A stretch of 64,000 nucleotides of DNA from the NCBI RefSeq assembly GCF_965249985.1, contig NZ_OZ252280.1; one strand, given 5' to 3'. A program made the translations under genes and the position numbers. The notes under the pieces are model-generated. The model ran no database searches and had not been told where the DNA came from. It saw nothing but the letters and a program-made list of their open reading frames with translations. This document shows positions 47,811-55,253 of the stretch, piece by piece (the stretch's first letter is position 1; each line of letters begins with the position of its first letter). This DNA is from Algiphilus sp022763315. GTDB lineage: Bacteria; Pseudomonadota; Gammaproteobacteria; Nevskiales; Nevskiaceae.

Positions 47811-48322
47811 GGTGCCACCGCCACGCTCAAGCAATTGTCGGTGTTCGCTTCACCGCCTCGCTCCGGGTCCCAGCAGATGGAAACGCTATAGGGCGACAAG
47901 GCGTCGCAGGGGCTTTCCGTGCAAGTCACCGACACGGTTGACGCCGGCAGTGGGGGAGGGCCGTTATGCAGCTTGTCGGCGCCGCCGCCCGTGACCGCCT
48001 GTTTCCAGCGGCCCAGGTCCCATGCCGCCAGTTCTTGTGGGTTGCAGTCCACCTTGGCGCAATCGGCGCTGGCCGTGGGCGCGTCGCCATCAGCGGCGAG
48101 AGCGTAGTGCCCTTCCATCAGGCCGGTGCGGTTGGAGCGCATGCGCTCGGCAAGACTCTGCGAATGCATGCTGGCGACGGCGTACTGGTCGGCCACGAAG
48201 GTGTTGCGCACCGCGGAGCCTTGCATTGCCGCCACCCCCAGCAAGCCCAGCGACAGCACCACGACGGCGATCAGAACCTCGATCAAGGTAATGCCACGCA
48301 TCGCATGACGGCGACCGCTCAT
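47807..48322 (-). CDS. pilV: Type IV minor pilin PilV
   Basis: A 171-aa minor pilin. The leader M-S-G-R-R-H-A-M-R-G is followed by I-T-L-I-E-V-L-I-A-V-V-V-L-S-L-G-L-L-G-V-A, the PilV/type IV modification helix, then A-M-Q-G-S-A-V-R-N-T. The C-terminal part has several cysteines (C-T-E-S-P-C-D, I-C-W-D-P). The ATG at 48322 overlaps the fimT stop. It belongs to the tip-initiation minor pilin group. Confidence 0.9.
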   Translation of the reverse strand: MSGRRHAMRGITLIEVLIAVVVLSLGLLGVAAMQGSAVRNTFVADQYAVASMHSQSLAERMRSNRTGLMEGHYALAADGDAPTASADCAKVDCNPQELAAWDLGRWKQAVTGGGADKLHNGPPPLPASTVSVTCTESPCDALSPYSVSICWDPERGGEANTDNCLSVAVAP

Positions 48323-48819
48323 GACTTCACCCTGCTCCGGCCCGTCGTCGAGATGACAATGGAGCGCTTGTAATCCGAGTCATCCCCGGCATCGACGGTG
48401 AGGGTGCCCACTCGTGATGTACGACCGCCCGCATCAAACGACACCGCCCGCTCGACATTGCTATTGCCGGTGATACGCGTCTGCTGTGCGAACGGACGCT
48501 CCACCTGAATGACGGCCTCCTGCGCGTCACGCTCGCCATCGTTGTCGGCATCGGCAAACACCATCAGCCCGTTTTCCCATGCGGTCGCGCTCGTGTCGCA
48601 TGCATCAGAGCCTGACTGGACAATGCATACCACCACGCGCTGGTTGCGTTGGATGGCTTCAGAGCGGGCCAGCATGAAGGTGCTGAGCAGGCGGTTCGCA
48701 GTGGTACTGGCGCGATTGCTCTGGATCAGATGGTTGTAGGAAGGCACCGCAATCCCCAGCAGGATGGCGGCGACCGAGATCGTCACCAGCAATTCGATGA
48801 GTGTGAAACCGCGTTGCAT
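48319..48819 (-). CDS. fimT: Type IV minor pilin FimT/GspH family
   Basis: A 166-aa pseudopilin-like minor pilin. The very short leader M-Q-R-G precedes F-T-L-I-E-L-L-V-T-I-S-V-A-A-I-L-L-G-I-A-V-P-S-Y. The GspH/FimT C-terminal domain follows, with L-A-R-S-E-A-I-Q-R-N (~51), W-E-N-G-L-M-V-F-A-D (~82) and a basic end. It is the first gene of the minor pilin operon; FimT members can bind DNA and support natural transformation. The promoter must lie in the 200-bp gap upstream, shared with the tRNA-Thr gene. Confidence 0.9.
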   Translation of the reverse strand: MQRGFTLIELLVTISVAAILLGIAVPSYNHLIQSNRASTTANRLLSTFMLARSEAIQRNQRVVVCIVQSGSDACDTSATAWENGLMVFADADNDGERDAQEAVIQVERPFAQQTRITGNSNVERAVSFDAGGRTSRVGTLTVDAGDDSDYKRSIVISTTGRSRVKS

Positions 48820-49022
48820 GTGGACCCAACTATCACGAAGTGCGTCGACTGTGCCCGAACGGGCGATTAGCCGCCAACCTTCGCTGACGGGCGGTGGTTT
48901 GGATGTGCTGCCGAAGGCTGGCGCGCAGCCATCGGCCTGTCCTATACTCCGCGCCCCGTGCGTAGGGCCGCTGCCAGGCTTGGCAGGTGGTGACGCTGCG
49001 GGTGATAGCGTCGAAAGATGTT

Positions 49023-49098
49023 GCCGGCGTAGCTCAGCTGGTAGAGCAACGCATTCGTAATGCGTGGGTCGGGAGTTCGATTCTCTCCGCCGGCACCA
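49023..49098 (+). tRNA. tRNA-Thr (anticodon CGT)
   Basis: A complete 76-nt cloverleaf including the encoded CCA. The acceptor stem GCCGGCG/CGCCGGC is perfect, the D-arm is GCTCAGCTGGTAGAGC, the anticodon loop TTCGTAA carries CGT at 49056-49058, and the T-loop is GTTCGATTC. A TATACT -10-like box lies at 48943-48948 without a clear -35. The 3' end serves as attachment site for the adjacent integrated element. Confidence 0.95.
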
Positions 49099-49100
49099 AT

Positions 49101-49126
49101 AAAAACAGGCGCTTACGAGTAAGCGT
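49101..49126 (-). terminator. Terminator downstream of integrase
   Basis: On the minus strand a short stem CGCTTAC/GTAAGCG (49110-49125) is followed after four bases by a five-T run (49101-49105). It ends integrase transcription just before the tRNA gene and could also act on the tRNA transcript in the other direction. Confidence 0.65.
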
Positions 49127-49146
49127 CCTCAGGCTTCTTTGGCCAC

Positions 49147-49164
49147 TGTGCCAAAATTGTGCCA
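49147..49164 (-). repeat. Left copy of inverted TGGCACA repeat (possible integrase arm site)
   Basis: TGTGCCAAAATTGTGCCA; its reverse complement matches 15 of 18 bases of the copy at 52898-52915 near the other end of the element. A further TGGCACA lies at 49170-49176. The pairing at both ends suggests integrase arm-type binding sites. Confidence 0.5.
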
Positions 49165-49182
49165 CTCGCTGGCACACTCGAA

Positions 49183-50175
49183 TCAGGCCGAGTCCTGCCA
49201 GTGCACGCGCGCGGCGTAATCCAGCAGATGCGCCGACGACAGATGCGCGTAGCGGCGCACCATCTCCGACGACTTCCAACCGCCCATCTCCTGCAACACG
49301 TTGAACGGTGTCCCTGCCTGTGCGTGCCAGGACGCCCAGGTATGCCGCAGGTCGTGCCACCGGAGGTCCGTGAGTCCTGCCCGAGCCACTGCCTTGCGCC
49401 ACGCCTTCGTATTGACTTGCGTGACCGGTCGGCCCCGGTAGGTAAAGACGTATTCCGGGTGGAACCCCTGTTGCGACTGCAACACCGCCATTGCGTTGGC
49501 ATTCAATGGGACCGCGATGGCATGGCCCGTCTTGGATTGGTCGGGGTGGACCCAGGCGCAAGCCCGTTCCATGTCCACGTCCGCCCAAGCAAGGCGACTG
49601 ACGTTGCGTTGACGAAGGCCGGTGGCGAGTGTGAAGCGCATCATCGCCGCCAGGTGATCCGGAAGCTCGGCAAGAAGTTTTGCGGCTTCTTGCCGAGAGA
49701 TCCATCGGGTCCTTCTGGAATCCACCGAAAGCATCGGCGCCTTCGGAACCTGGTCGATCCATTCCCAGACCTCGCAGGCCCGCCGAAGCACTGCTCGCAC
49801 CAACGCCATATGACGATTGGATGTGGACGGACTGGCCTCGGCAGCCTTGGCCTCCAATATCTCGAACAGCAGGACGCGATCGATCTGATCGAGGCGTTTG
49901 CCTCCGAGATAGCGGTCTACCCAACGAAAAATCTCCTTGTCCTTCTCTAGCGAGGCTTTGTGGCTCTTTTCCTTGAGCCACTGCACCACCGCCATTTCCG
50001 AGGTGTATCGCGGTCGTTCCTCGATGTACCCTTTACGCCACGCTTGGCTTCTCAGCCGGTCGTGGAGTTCTTGGGCCGCTCGCTTGTTCGTAGTCCCAGC
50101 AGACTTTCGTACTCTCGAACCATCGGGGGTTGTGAACCGGACCCACCACACATCGCCGCGTTTGTATATCGACAT
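49183..50175 (-). CDS. int: Tyrosine recombinase/integrase
   Basis: A 330-aa phage-type integrase. The N-terminal SAM-like, arm- and core-binding regions run to about 155. The catalytic domain shows Arg188 in A-T-G-L-R-Q-R-N-V, Lys215 in S-K-T-G-H-A-I, H274-D-L-R277-H, the W of G-G-W-K-S-S and the nucleophile Tyr309 in R-R-Y-A-H, so the full catalytic set is present and the enzyme looks intact. It lies 85 bp from the tRNA-Thr 3' end and is oriented toward it, the usual layout for tRNA-targeting islands. Confidence 0.95.
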   Translation of the reverse strand: MSIYKRGDVWWVRFTTPDGSRVRKSAGTTNKRAAQELHDRLRSQAWRKGYIEERPRYTSEMAVVQWLKEKSHKASLEKDKEIFRWVDRYLGGKRLDQIDRVLLFEILEAKAAEASPSTSNRHMALVRAVLRRACEVWEWIDQVPKAPMLSVDSRRTRWISRQEAAKLLAELPDHLAAMMRFTLATGLRQRNVSRLAWADVDMERACAWVHPDQSKTGHAIAVPLNANAMAVLQSQQGFHPEYVFTYRGRPVTQVNTKAWRKAVARAGLTDLRWHDLRHTWASWHAQAGTPFNVLQEMGGWKSSEMVRRYAHLSSAHLLDYAARVHWQDSA

Positions 50176-50694
50176 GCTCCAATCTCCAACTTGGAGCCAC
50201 GATGCGGCGCTTGCCGAGGCTGAGGGTAGTCGGGGGCCAGGGGAGTGGCAAGAACGCGCTGAGCGAGAGCTACGAAGGTTCCAGAGGGCGAGGGGCCAGG
50301 GGGAGCCGCCAAGCCCCCAATCAGAAACGCTTTCTCAGAGCTGCGGGAGGGTTTACCAGGACGGTGATCCTGTTAGCGGGTGCTGTGTTACTAGGGAGCG
50401 CACCGCGCCGCGGCGCGCTCTCGTTCGACATCGCTGAGAGACTAAGGCATGTCCATCGGGTAACAAACTTTGGGGAAGGCGAGCGCTTGCAGCGGTTAGT
50501 GGTGCGCAGTGGGTCAAACGCCGCTCCCGGCCTCTTGTTTGGACAGTGTTTGATCCCTTGCCTAGGCTTGCCAAGTGGGGTAATTTGATGTCGCGCGGCT
50601 AGCCCCATTGCCATAGAGAAAGAGTAATGGCGTATCGGGCTAATCCGATTTTTCGCTCAAGTCTTTTCCGGTAGTGGTAAGGCGGTCGCGCCCC
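50176..50694. other. Gap inside element without a convincing gene
   Basis: This is 519 bp between the integrase start and the end of the DUF4365-like gene. Short open frames exist on both strands (50202-50588 plus, 50321-50614 minus), but their translations are low-complexity and unlike any family I know. A GC-rich hairpin GAGCGC/GCGCTC lies at 50396-50420. It probably contains the integrase promoter and possibly degraded sequence. Confidence 0.5.
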
Positions 50695-51690
50695 TCACAC
50701 AAAGTACGCTGCGCCTCGGCGCAGCTCATAGACCGAGTAGAACCAGATCTTTTCCCGTTCTTCGCTACAGCCGGACGGAGACAATAATCGGCTCCTCTTG
50801 AGGATGACCTGCACGACAGACTCGTGTCGGTACGGGAAGGAAACGAGTGCACGCAAACCTAAGTAATCCTGGGTATGGATGTTGCCGTCATAAAATATCG
50901 TTTGTTTGGCCCTGCCTAGCTGATAAACGCGTTTGCATTGGCGAACCATTTCCTTCGCCGCCCCCAAGAGCATCCAAGACTGAACAATTCGTTCAGCGCG
51001 ACGACCTGGCCTAGTCATGTGCTTCCACCCGACGCGATTCACGAGCAATCTACCTAATACCGGACTTGTTCGTGCATCCGCGTCTTCACGCCATGCCTTA
51101 AAAAAATCCCAGGCATCTTTCCGAATAGATTCATTTCGGCCAAGGTGGGGTATTAGGCAACCCTGGCGTTCAAGGGTGATGCGTTCCAACTGCCGGTCAT
51201 GATTCCTTGGGCCGCACAGTCGGTGAAAGTCACCTTTTGAATGATGAGAGAATTTTTGATTCTTCGGAATCAGCAGCATTCCTTCGTTGGTGGGAGATAC
51301 AACGTTCTTAGAATTTAGGTCAACCCACCAAGCGGGCGGGTTCACTTTTTCTATCGTGTCGTCTACGAATACCAAGACGGCTGGACCGGGAGTACGGCGC
51401 CATCGAGGTCTATGGGCGTCAATGTAATGCTTTCCTAATGCGACGCCTATATGATTCGGGTGTTGCGCTTGGTCCTGCCGGTATCCATTGCCACCACACT
51501 TTACCTGGACAAAAACTATCCCACCAGTGTCCCGGGGCTTCTTGCTGCCCTTCCTGAGTAGGATGACTCCGTCAATAGCGTCGTCATTGTGAGCAGCATA
51601 TTCCTGCCACCCACTTTCCCACACGTTTTCTACTATTGTCTGAACTGTGTTAATTCCTATTCTTTCCTTAGTGCGGTTGCTCATAGTCAT
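50695..51690 (-). CDS. DUF4365-like protein with nuclease-type core; unknown C-terminal region
   Basis: A 331-aa protein. The first ~170 residues resemble DUF4365, a PD-(D/E)xK-like domain: E-R-I-G-I-N-T-V-Q at the start, then D-D-A-I-D-G-V-I-L-L (Asp40) and F-V-Q-V-K-C-G-G (Q62, K64), the usual acidic and Q-x-K active-site positions. The remainder (about 170-331) is basic with Trp/Arg-rich helices and is not recognised. DUF4365 domains occur in defence-associated proteins, so a DNA- or RNA-cleaving effector is possible but inferred. It follows the cyclase-like gene by 122 bp on the same strand. Codon and base use are AT-richer than the chromosome. Start ATG at 51690 or 51684. Confidence 0.65.
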   Translation of the reverse strand: MTMSNRTKERIGINTVQTIVENVWESGWQEYAAHNDDAIDGVILLRKGSKKPRDTGGIVFVQVKCGGNGYRQDQAQHPNHIGVALGKHYIDAHRPRWRRTPGPAVLVFVDDTIEKVNPPAWWVDLNSKNVVSPTNEGMLLIPKNQKFSHHSKGDFHRLCGPRNHDRQLERITLERQGCLIPHLGRNESIRKDAWDFFKAWREDADARTSPVLGRLLVNRVGWKHMTRPGRRAERIVQSWMLLGAAKEMVRQCKRVYQLGRAKQTIFYDGNIHTQDYLGLRALVSFPYRHESVVQVILKRSRLLSPSGCSEEREKIWFYSVYELRRGAAYFV

Positions 51691-51812
51691 AACGTGGGAG
51701 CGTCTTTAGCGCCTAATTTCGTGCATTTTTATATGCCAGCCAGTTTGCCATAGGGCGAGTGAACGAGAAATCAAATATGTTTTGCCACGATTGCTTATAA
51801 GCCTTTTGCACC

Positions 51813-52655
51813 TTAGCTTGGGCGGTGCTGCTGATAGTACTGACCAACAATCCGATAGCGCTGTGCGAGCACATCATCTCCTTCCTGCTTCCATTTAGCC
51901 AGCTGCAAATCAATGAATGATTTTGCACGGAGGATGATGTCGCCTTGTAGGTCTGACGGCACGGCCGTGGCAAAGCCGGTCCCCAAATAATGAAGAATTT
52001 TCTGGCCATCAATGTCGTCCGAAATCATCCCCTGGCACAATTTCGCCATCTCTCTCCGAAATTGACTGGAAATATCAGCACCAGGTGACTCCGAATAGTA
52101 CTGCAAGTAGTCCAGCAAACCATCCCCCAGCACAACCCTCGGCCACTTTGCGACTTCGCTTTCTAGCCTATAGGCATGAGCAAGTGCGGAACCGTAAAGC
52201 TCGCCGGGTTTGTATTCGACTGCCCACGCTACATCAATACCAATACGGACTGGACCTTTTGCCGCCAACCCCGTGACACAAAGAAGTCCTGATGCGATGA
52301 GCAACCCGAAAATGCTATTGACGGGCGACCTAATAGCGCCCTGACCGAGGGGGGCATAAATCATCATGCCGTCGGAGAACACTTGTCTCTTCAGCTCTCC
52401 GGGAGCCATGTCCGGAGCATGATATTGAATATGCTTTGGGAGTCGGGAATACAGGGAGGTTCCTGACGAGTATGAGTCGTAAAATGACTTAAAGAGCTTT
52501 TGTATTCCTACAATTTTCCCAACCGAGCGCTTTACCATTGCGATTGCTTCCTGCTCATCACTTGGTAGGTGGCGTCCCGGCATATCAGCCTTTTGGCCAA
52601 GTAAATCCACAAAGGCCACAGCGTAGTCGCAGAGGTTTATTTGTTCTCCACTCAT
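51813..52655 (-). CDS. Class III nucleotidyl cyclase-like protein, putative
   Basis: A 280-aa protein not matching any housekeeping gene. The order of motifs follows the class III cyclase fold: first strand A-V-A-F-V-D-L-L-G-Q (Asp17), hairpin V-F-S-D-G-M-M-I-Y (Asp95), then V-R-I-G-I-D-V-A-W-A-V (~136) and G-E-L-Y-G-S-A-L-A-H-A-Y-R-L-E-S (~151-166). Asp17 and Asp95 would be the two metal ligands. Whether it makes a cyclic nucleotide, and which one, cannot be told; it could also be a catalytically inactive sensor of that fold. It is transcribed toward the DUF4365-like gene inside the tRNA-Thr element and is visibly AT-rich. Confidence 0.6.
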   Translation of the reverse strand: MSGEQINLCDYAVAFVDLLGQKADMPGRHLPSDEQEAIAMVKRSVGKIVGIQKLFKSFYDSYSSGTSLYSRLPKHIQYHAPDMAPGELKRQVFSDGMMIYAPLGQGAIRSPVNSIFGLLIASGLLCVTGLAAKGPVRIGIDVAWAVEYKPGELYGSALAHAYRLESEVAKWPRVVLGDGLLDYLQYYSESPGADISSQFRREMAKLCQGMISDDIDGQKILHYLGTGFATAVPSDLQGDIILRAKSFIDLQLAKWKQEGDDVLAQRYRIVGQYYQQHRPS

Positions 52656-52683
52656 AGGGCTAATGGTGATTCGCCTGTAAGCT

Positions 52684-52938
52684 TCATGATTGCACTATGG
52701 AGATCGCTTCACAACTCTGAGCCGTAGCCGAACCAGCTTCGTCATATCGAACGAAACGCAACGATTTAGGCCCAGAGCCCTTGAGCCTGCGAGTCTTGTA
52801 GGCCGCAGCATATCGTTCATAACTAGGCAGGTTCCAGCCGACGACTATCGAGGAGTCAGCGAGGTCGGTTTGGGCAGGCGTCAAATGGCCATTGAAGTGG
52901 CACAAAGTTGGCACAGCGACCGGAGGCAAGCGCCGCAA
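52684..52938 (-). CDS. Possible small ORF upstream of the cyclase-like gene
   Basis: An 84-codon open frame, 28 bp upstream of and co-directional with the cyclase-like gene. The product is basic with no recognised domain. Its 5' part overlaps the inverted repeat at 52898-52915, which argues that it may be non-coding end sequence of the element. Reported with low confidence. Confidence 0.25.
   Translation of the reverse strand: MRRLPPVAVPTLCHFNGHLTPAQTDLADSSIVVGWNLPSYERYAAAYKTRRLKGSGPKSLRFVRYDEAGSATAQSCEAISIVQS
52898..52915 (+). repeat. Right copy of inverted TGGCACA repeat (possible integrase arm site)
   Basis: TGGCACAAAGTTGGCACA, 15 of 18 bases identical to the reverse complement of 49147-49164. 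It lies 64 bp inside the tRNA-like remnant, mirroring the position of the left copy. Confidence 0.5.
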
Positions 52939-52979
52939 GTGGCTGTTTAAAGAGTGGTTTTAGAAGCCTTCAACCCGCT

Positions 52980-53021
52980 TTCGTAATGCGAAGGTCTTGA
53001 GTTCGATTCCGTGCGCTGGCA
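52980..53021 (+). repeat. Partial tRNA-Thr-like 3' end (attR candidate)
   Basis: The sequence matches the 3' half of the tRNA-Thr at 49054-49095. It shares an exact 11-bp TTCGTAATGCG (52980-52990) covering the anticodon loop and an exact 11-bp GAGTTCGATTC (52999-53009) covering the T-loop. Intervening and following bases differ, and no 5' half or CCA is present. It is most likely the right attachment site, or an older tRNA remnant. Confidence 0.7.
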
Positions 53022-53356
53022 TTGAGTAGGTTTGGCAGTGGTACTAGGCGTCTATAGGCGCGTCCGCCGCAACCCGCGTAGGTTTCGTTGGTTTATCTGC
53101 CACCCACTGTCGAGCCCTCCCGCACGGCCTACTGGATTTGCGGACCCGAGCACTGCCTTCTCGAGGTCTGACGGCTGGATCGTCGCCTAATCGGCGATAA
53201 GTTGCGGAGGCAAGACGAGGCGTGCTGTCCGCAGGAAGGGGGCAGCGCAGTACCCGAGTCTCGGGTACTGAGCCGACTCCGTCGCTCTAAAGGCGACGGG
53301 CGTTGGGCTTTGCGATTTCCACGTTTGTTTAAGCCAACAAGGATCGGAAGACTGAT
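53022..53356. other. Non-coding stretch between element end and azoR
   Basis: No convincing gene. It holds a near-perfect palindrome CAGTACCCGAG-T-CTCGGGTACTG (53248-53270) and a hairpin CCGTCGC/GCGACGG (53279-53299). On the minus strand both lie downstream of azoR and could act in termination; the first also looks like an operator. Confidence 0.55.
53248..53299. repeat. Two adjacent inverted repeats, operator- or terminator-like
   Basis: An 11-bp arm palindrome with a single central base (53248-53270) is followed by a 7-bp stem-loop (53279-53299). There is no T tract on the plus strand. Function is unassigned. Confidence 0.6.
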
Positions 53357-54022
53357 TCACGTTGTTGCCGCTGCGTGGTGCGCATCGGTGAGCTGCGCGA
53401 CGAGTTGCCGCACTTGCTCGTGCGCACTCTTTATCGACCGTTGGTGTCGTTCGTCGCCAAACTCCTGGTACTCGACCGAGACAAAATGGTGGCGCGTCGC
53501 ACCGAGGTAGTGGGCACAGGTGGCAAGGTGCGGCTGCAAGTGGTTCATCTTCGATCGCGTCCCGCCGGCACCGAATCCGAATTCCCCGTGCGCACACAGC
53601 CCCACCAGGGTCTTTCCGTGAAGTCGGGGCTCGAGAGGGAAGTCTCCCCGCGCGAGATCAAAGGTGAAGGTCTTGTTCACGCGGATTACCTGATCGAACC
53701 AGGCTTTCAGGGTCGCTGGCATGCCGTAGTTGTACATCGGCGTTGCGATAACCACGATGTCGGCCTGCTCGAGCTCATCGATCAGCGCGTCGGAGGCCGC
53801 CAGTGCGGCGGATTGTTCGGCTGAGCGTTCCGAGGCATCGGTGAATGCGGCTTCGATCCACGATGCCATGACAAAGGGTGGCGGTTGCCGACCCACATCA
53901 CGTTGGATGAATCGTGCCGTTGGCTCGCGCTCGTGCCAGGCAGCGCGGAAGGTATGCGCAAGTGCTCTCGAGAGTGAACGCTCGACACGCGCACTGGCTT
54001 CCACTTGAAGGATGGTTGTCAT
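53357..54022 (-). CDS. azoR: FMN-dependent NADH-azoreductase
   Basis: A 221-aa flavodoxin-like quinone/azo reductase. The FMN phosphate loop is E-A-S-A-R-V-E-R-S-L-S (~8). Then come A-T-P-M-Y-N-Y-G-M-P-A-T-L-K-A-W-F-D (~94), the classic AzoR FMN and dimer motif, and a late C-A-H-G-E-F-G segment (~143). It reduces azo compounds and quinones with NADH. It is divergent from a LysR regulator, with an ATCTC-N9-GAGAT inverted repeat between them, suggesting quinone- or electrophile-responsive control. Confidence 0.9.
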   Translation of the reverse strand: MTTILQVEASARVERSLSRALAHTFRAAWHEREPTARFIQRDVGRQPPPFVMASWIEAAFTDASERSAEQSAALAASDALIDELEQADIVVIATPMYNYGMPATLKAWFDQVIRVNKTFTFDLARGDFPLEPRLHGKTLVGLCAHGEFGFGAGGTRSKMNHLQPHLATCAHYLGATRHHFVSVEYQEFGDERHQRSIKSAHEQVRQLVAQLTDAHHAAATT

Positions 54023-54029
54023 CGCTCTG

Positions 54030-54091
54030 ATCTCCCATAAGATGAATGAGCGTCATGCTATGTGGCGCGGTCATCTCCCATAAAGAGAGAT
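54030..54091 (+). promoter_or_regulatory. LysR-type box and repeated ATCTCCCATAA in azoR/LysR control region
   Basis: ATCTCCCATAA occurs twice (54030-54040 and 54073-54083). The second copy is part of the inverted repeat ATCTC-N9-GAGAT (54073-54091), a T-N11-A type LysR site. It lies between the divergent azoR and LysR starts. Confidence 0.5.
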
Positions 54092-54132
54092 TTGCTTTCT
54101 CCGAGGATGAGAAAAACTTCACTGGAGGGGTG

Positions 54133-55038
54133 GTGCGTACGCTTCCATCACTGAACGCCTTGCGCGTCTTCGAGTCGGCCGCGCGCAGAGGCAGCTTCAA
54201 GCTTGCCGCGGAGGAGTTGTTCATCACGCCGACGGCGGTGAGTCATCAGATCCGGCAGTTGGAGGCCCGTATGGGCGTCGCGCTGTTCCGCCGCGACCCC
54301 AGACCAATCGCGCTCACGGAGGCGGGTCGGGAATTGTTTCCCGCTGTGCGCGATGCGCTGGATCGCATGGCCGCCGGGGTTGCATCAGCGCAGGCGGTTC
54401 GTTCCCCTAGGGCTCTTGTCGTGACCACCACTCCGGCGTTCGCGAGCTACTGGCTCATTCCGCGGTTGCCCCGTGCGCAGCAAGCCATGGAGCCAGGATC
54501 GATCATCGTCCAGGCAACGGAAATGGTGGTGGATCTGCACGCCGGTCATGCGGATGTGGCGCTTCGGTATGCGGCCGCCCCATCGTCCGAGCTTGTCTGC
54601 ACCGAGCTGCTGCGTGACCGTTGCGTTCCTGTCTGTCGTCCTTCCTTGCTCGACGGCATGGGTCCGAGTGGAAAGACGCCGCACTCCATGGCAGGGCTGC
54701 CACTGATTCACTACGACTGGAAGCACAACACTTCGCACGCCCCAACGTGGGAGAAGTGGGTGGCGGGGGCGTGCGAAGCGGGAGAGCGCGCCGAGCGACT
54801 GCCCGATCCAGCGAAGGGGCTCCGCTTCAGCGAGGAGATTCATGCCATGGAAGCAGCCCTGGATGGGCAGGGCGTGGCCTTGCTGAGCAGCGCCATTACC
54901 GCCCGCGCGCTCGAGCAGGGAACCCTCCTGAGGGCCCACGACTTCGCCCTTACCGGACTGGGGCTCTTCGCCGTGTACTCCGCACAATCACCCAAGCGGG
55001 AGATGATCGCTCAGTTTCTTCAAGCCGCGACGGCGTAG
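54133..55038 (+). CDS. LysR family transcriptional regulator (GcvA-like)
   Basis: A 301-aa LysR regulator. The winged HTH covers L-N-A-L-R-V-F-E-S-A-A-R-R-G-S-F (~6-21) and T-P-T-A-V-S-H-Q-I-R-Q-L-E (~34-46), typical of the GcvA/AmpR branch. The co-inducer-binding domain follows. I chose the GTG at 54133, with GGAGGGG just upstream; the longer frame from 54046 adds an atypical N-terminus and covers the regulatory repeat. It is divergent from azoR and probably controls it. Confidence 0.88.
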   Translation: MRTLPSLNALRVFESAARRGSFKLAAEELFITPTAVSHQIRQLEARMGVALFRRDPRPIALTEAGRELFPAVRDALDRMAAGVASAQAVRSPRALVVTTTPAFASYWLIPRLPRAQQAMEPGSIIVQATEMVVDLHAGHADVALRYAAAPSSELVCTELLRDRCVPVCRPSLLDGMGPSGKTPHSMAGLPLIHYDWKHNTSHAPTWEKWVAGACEAGERAERLPDPAKGLRFSEEIHAMEAALDGQGVALLSSAITARALEQGTLLRAHDFALTGLGLFAVYSAQSPKREMIAQFLQAATA

Positions 55039-55253
55039 CGGAAGCAGCGCGCCGATATGCGAAGCCTCGGTGTTGCCGCACGGTGCTTGCGCTCGTCCAA
55101 GCGGCCGATCTCACGCATCCCGCGCCAATGTTGTGGATGCCCTTGCCATCGCGCCACTGCGAGAGTGGCGCGATGGATGACGCATGCTGCGCGCGATGCG
55201 CAAGTGCCCGGTGCCCGTGACGGTGCGCCGGTCCTGCAGATGGTGTCGTTGCC

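Larger units (their letters stand above)
49054..53009. mobile_element. Small integrative element inserted in tRNA-Thr(CGT)
   Basis: An element of about 4 kb starts in the intact tRNA-Thr and ends at a tRNA-like remnant at 52980-53021. The integrase gene abuts the tRNA and reads toward it. Inverted TGGCACA-type repeats lie just inside both ends (49147-49164 and 52898-52915). The cargo (50.7-52.7 kb) is noticeably AT-richer than the flanks. No replication, phage structural or transfer gene is visible, so it is a minimal island or the remains of a larger one. The two tRNA-like ends are similar but not identical, so the exact crossover is uncertain. Confidence 0.75.
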
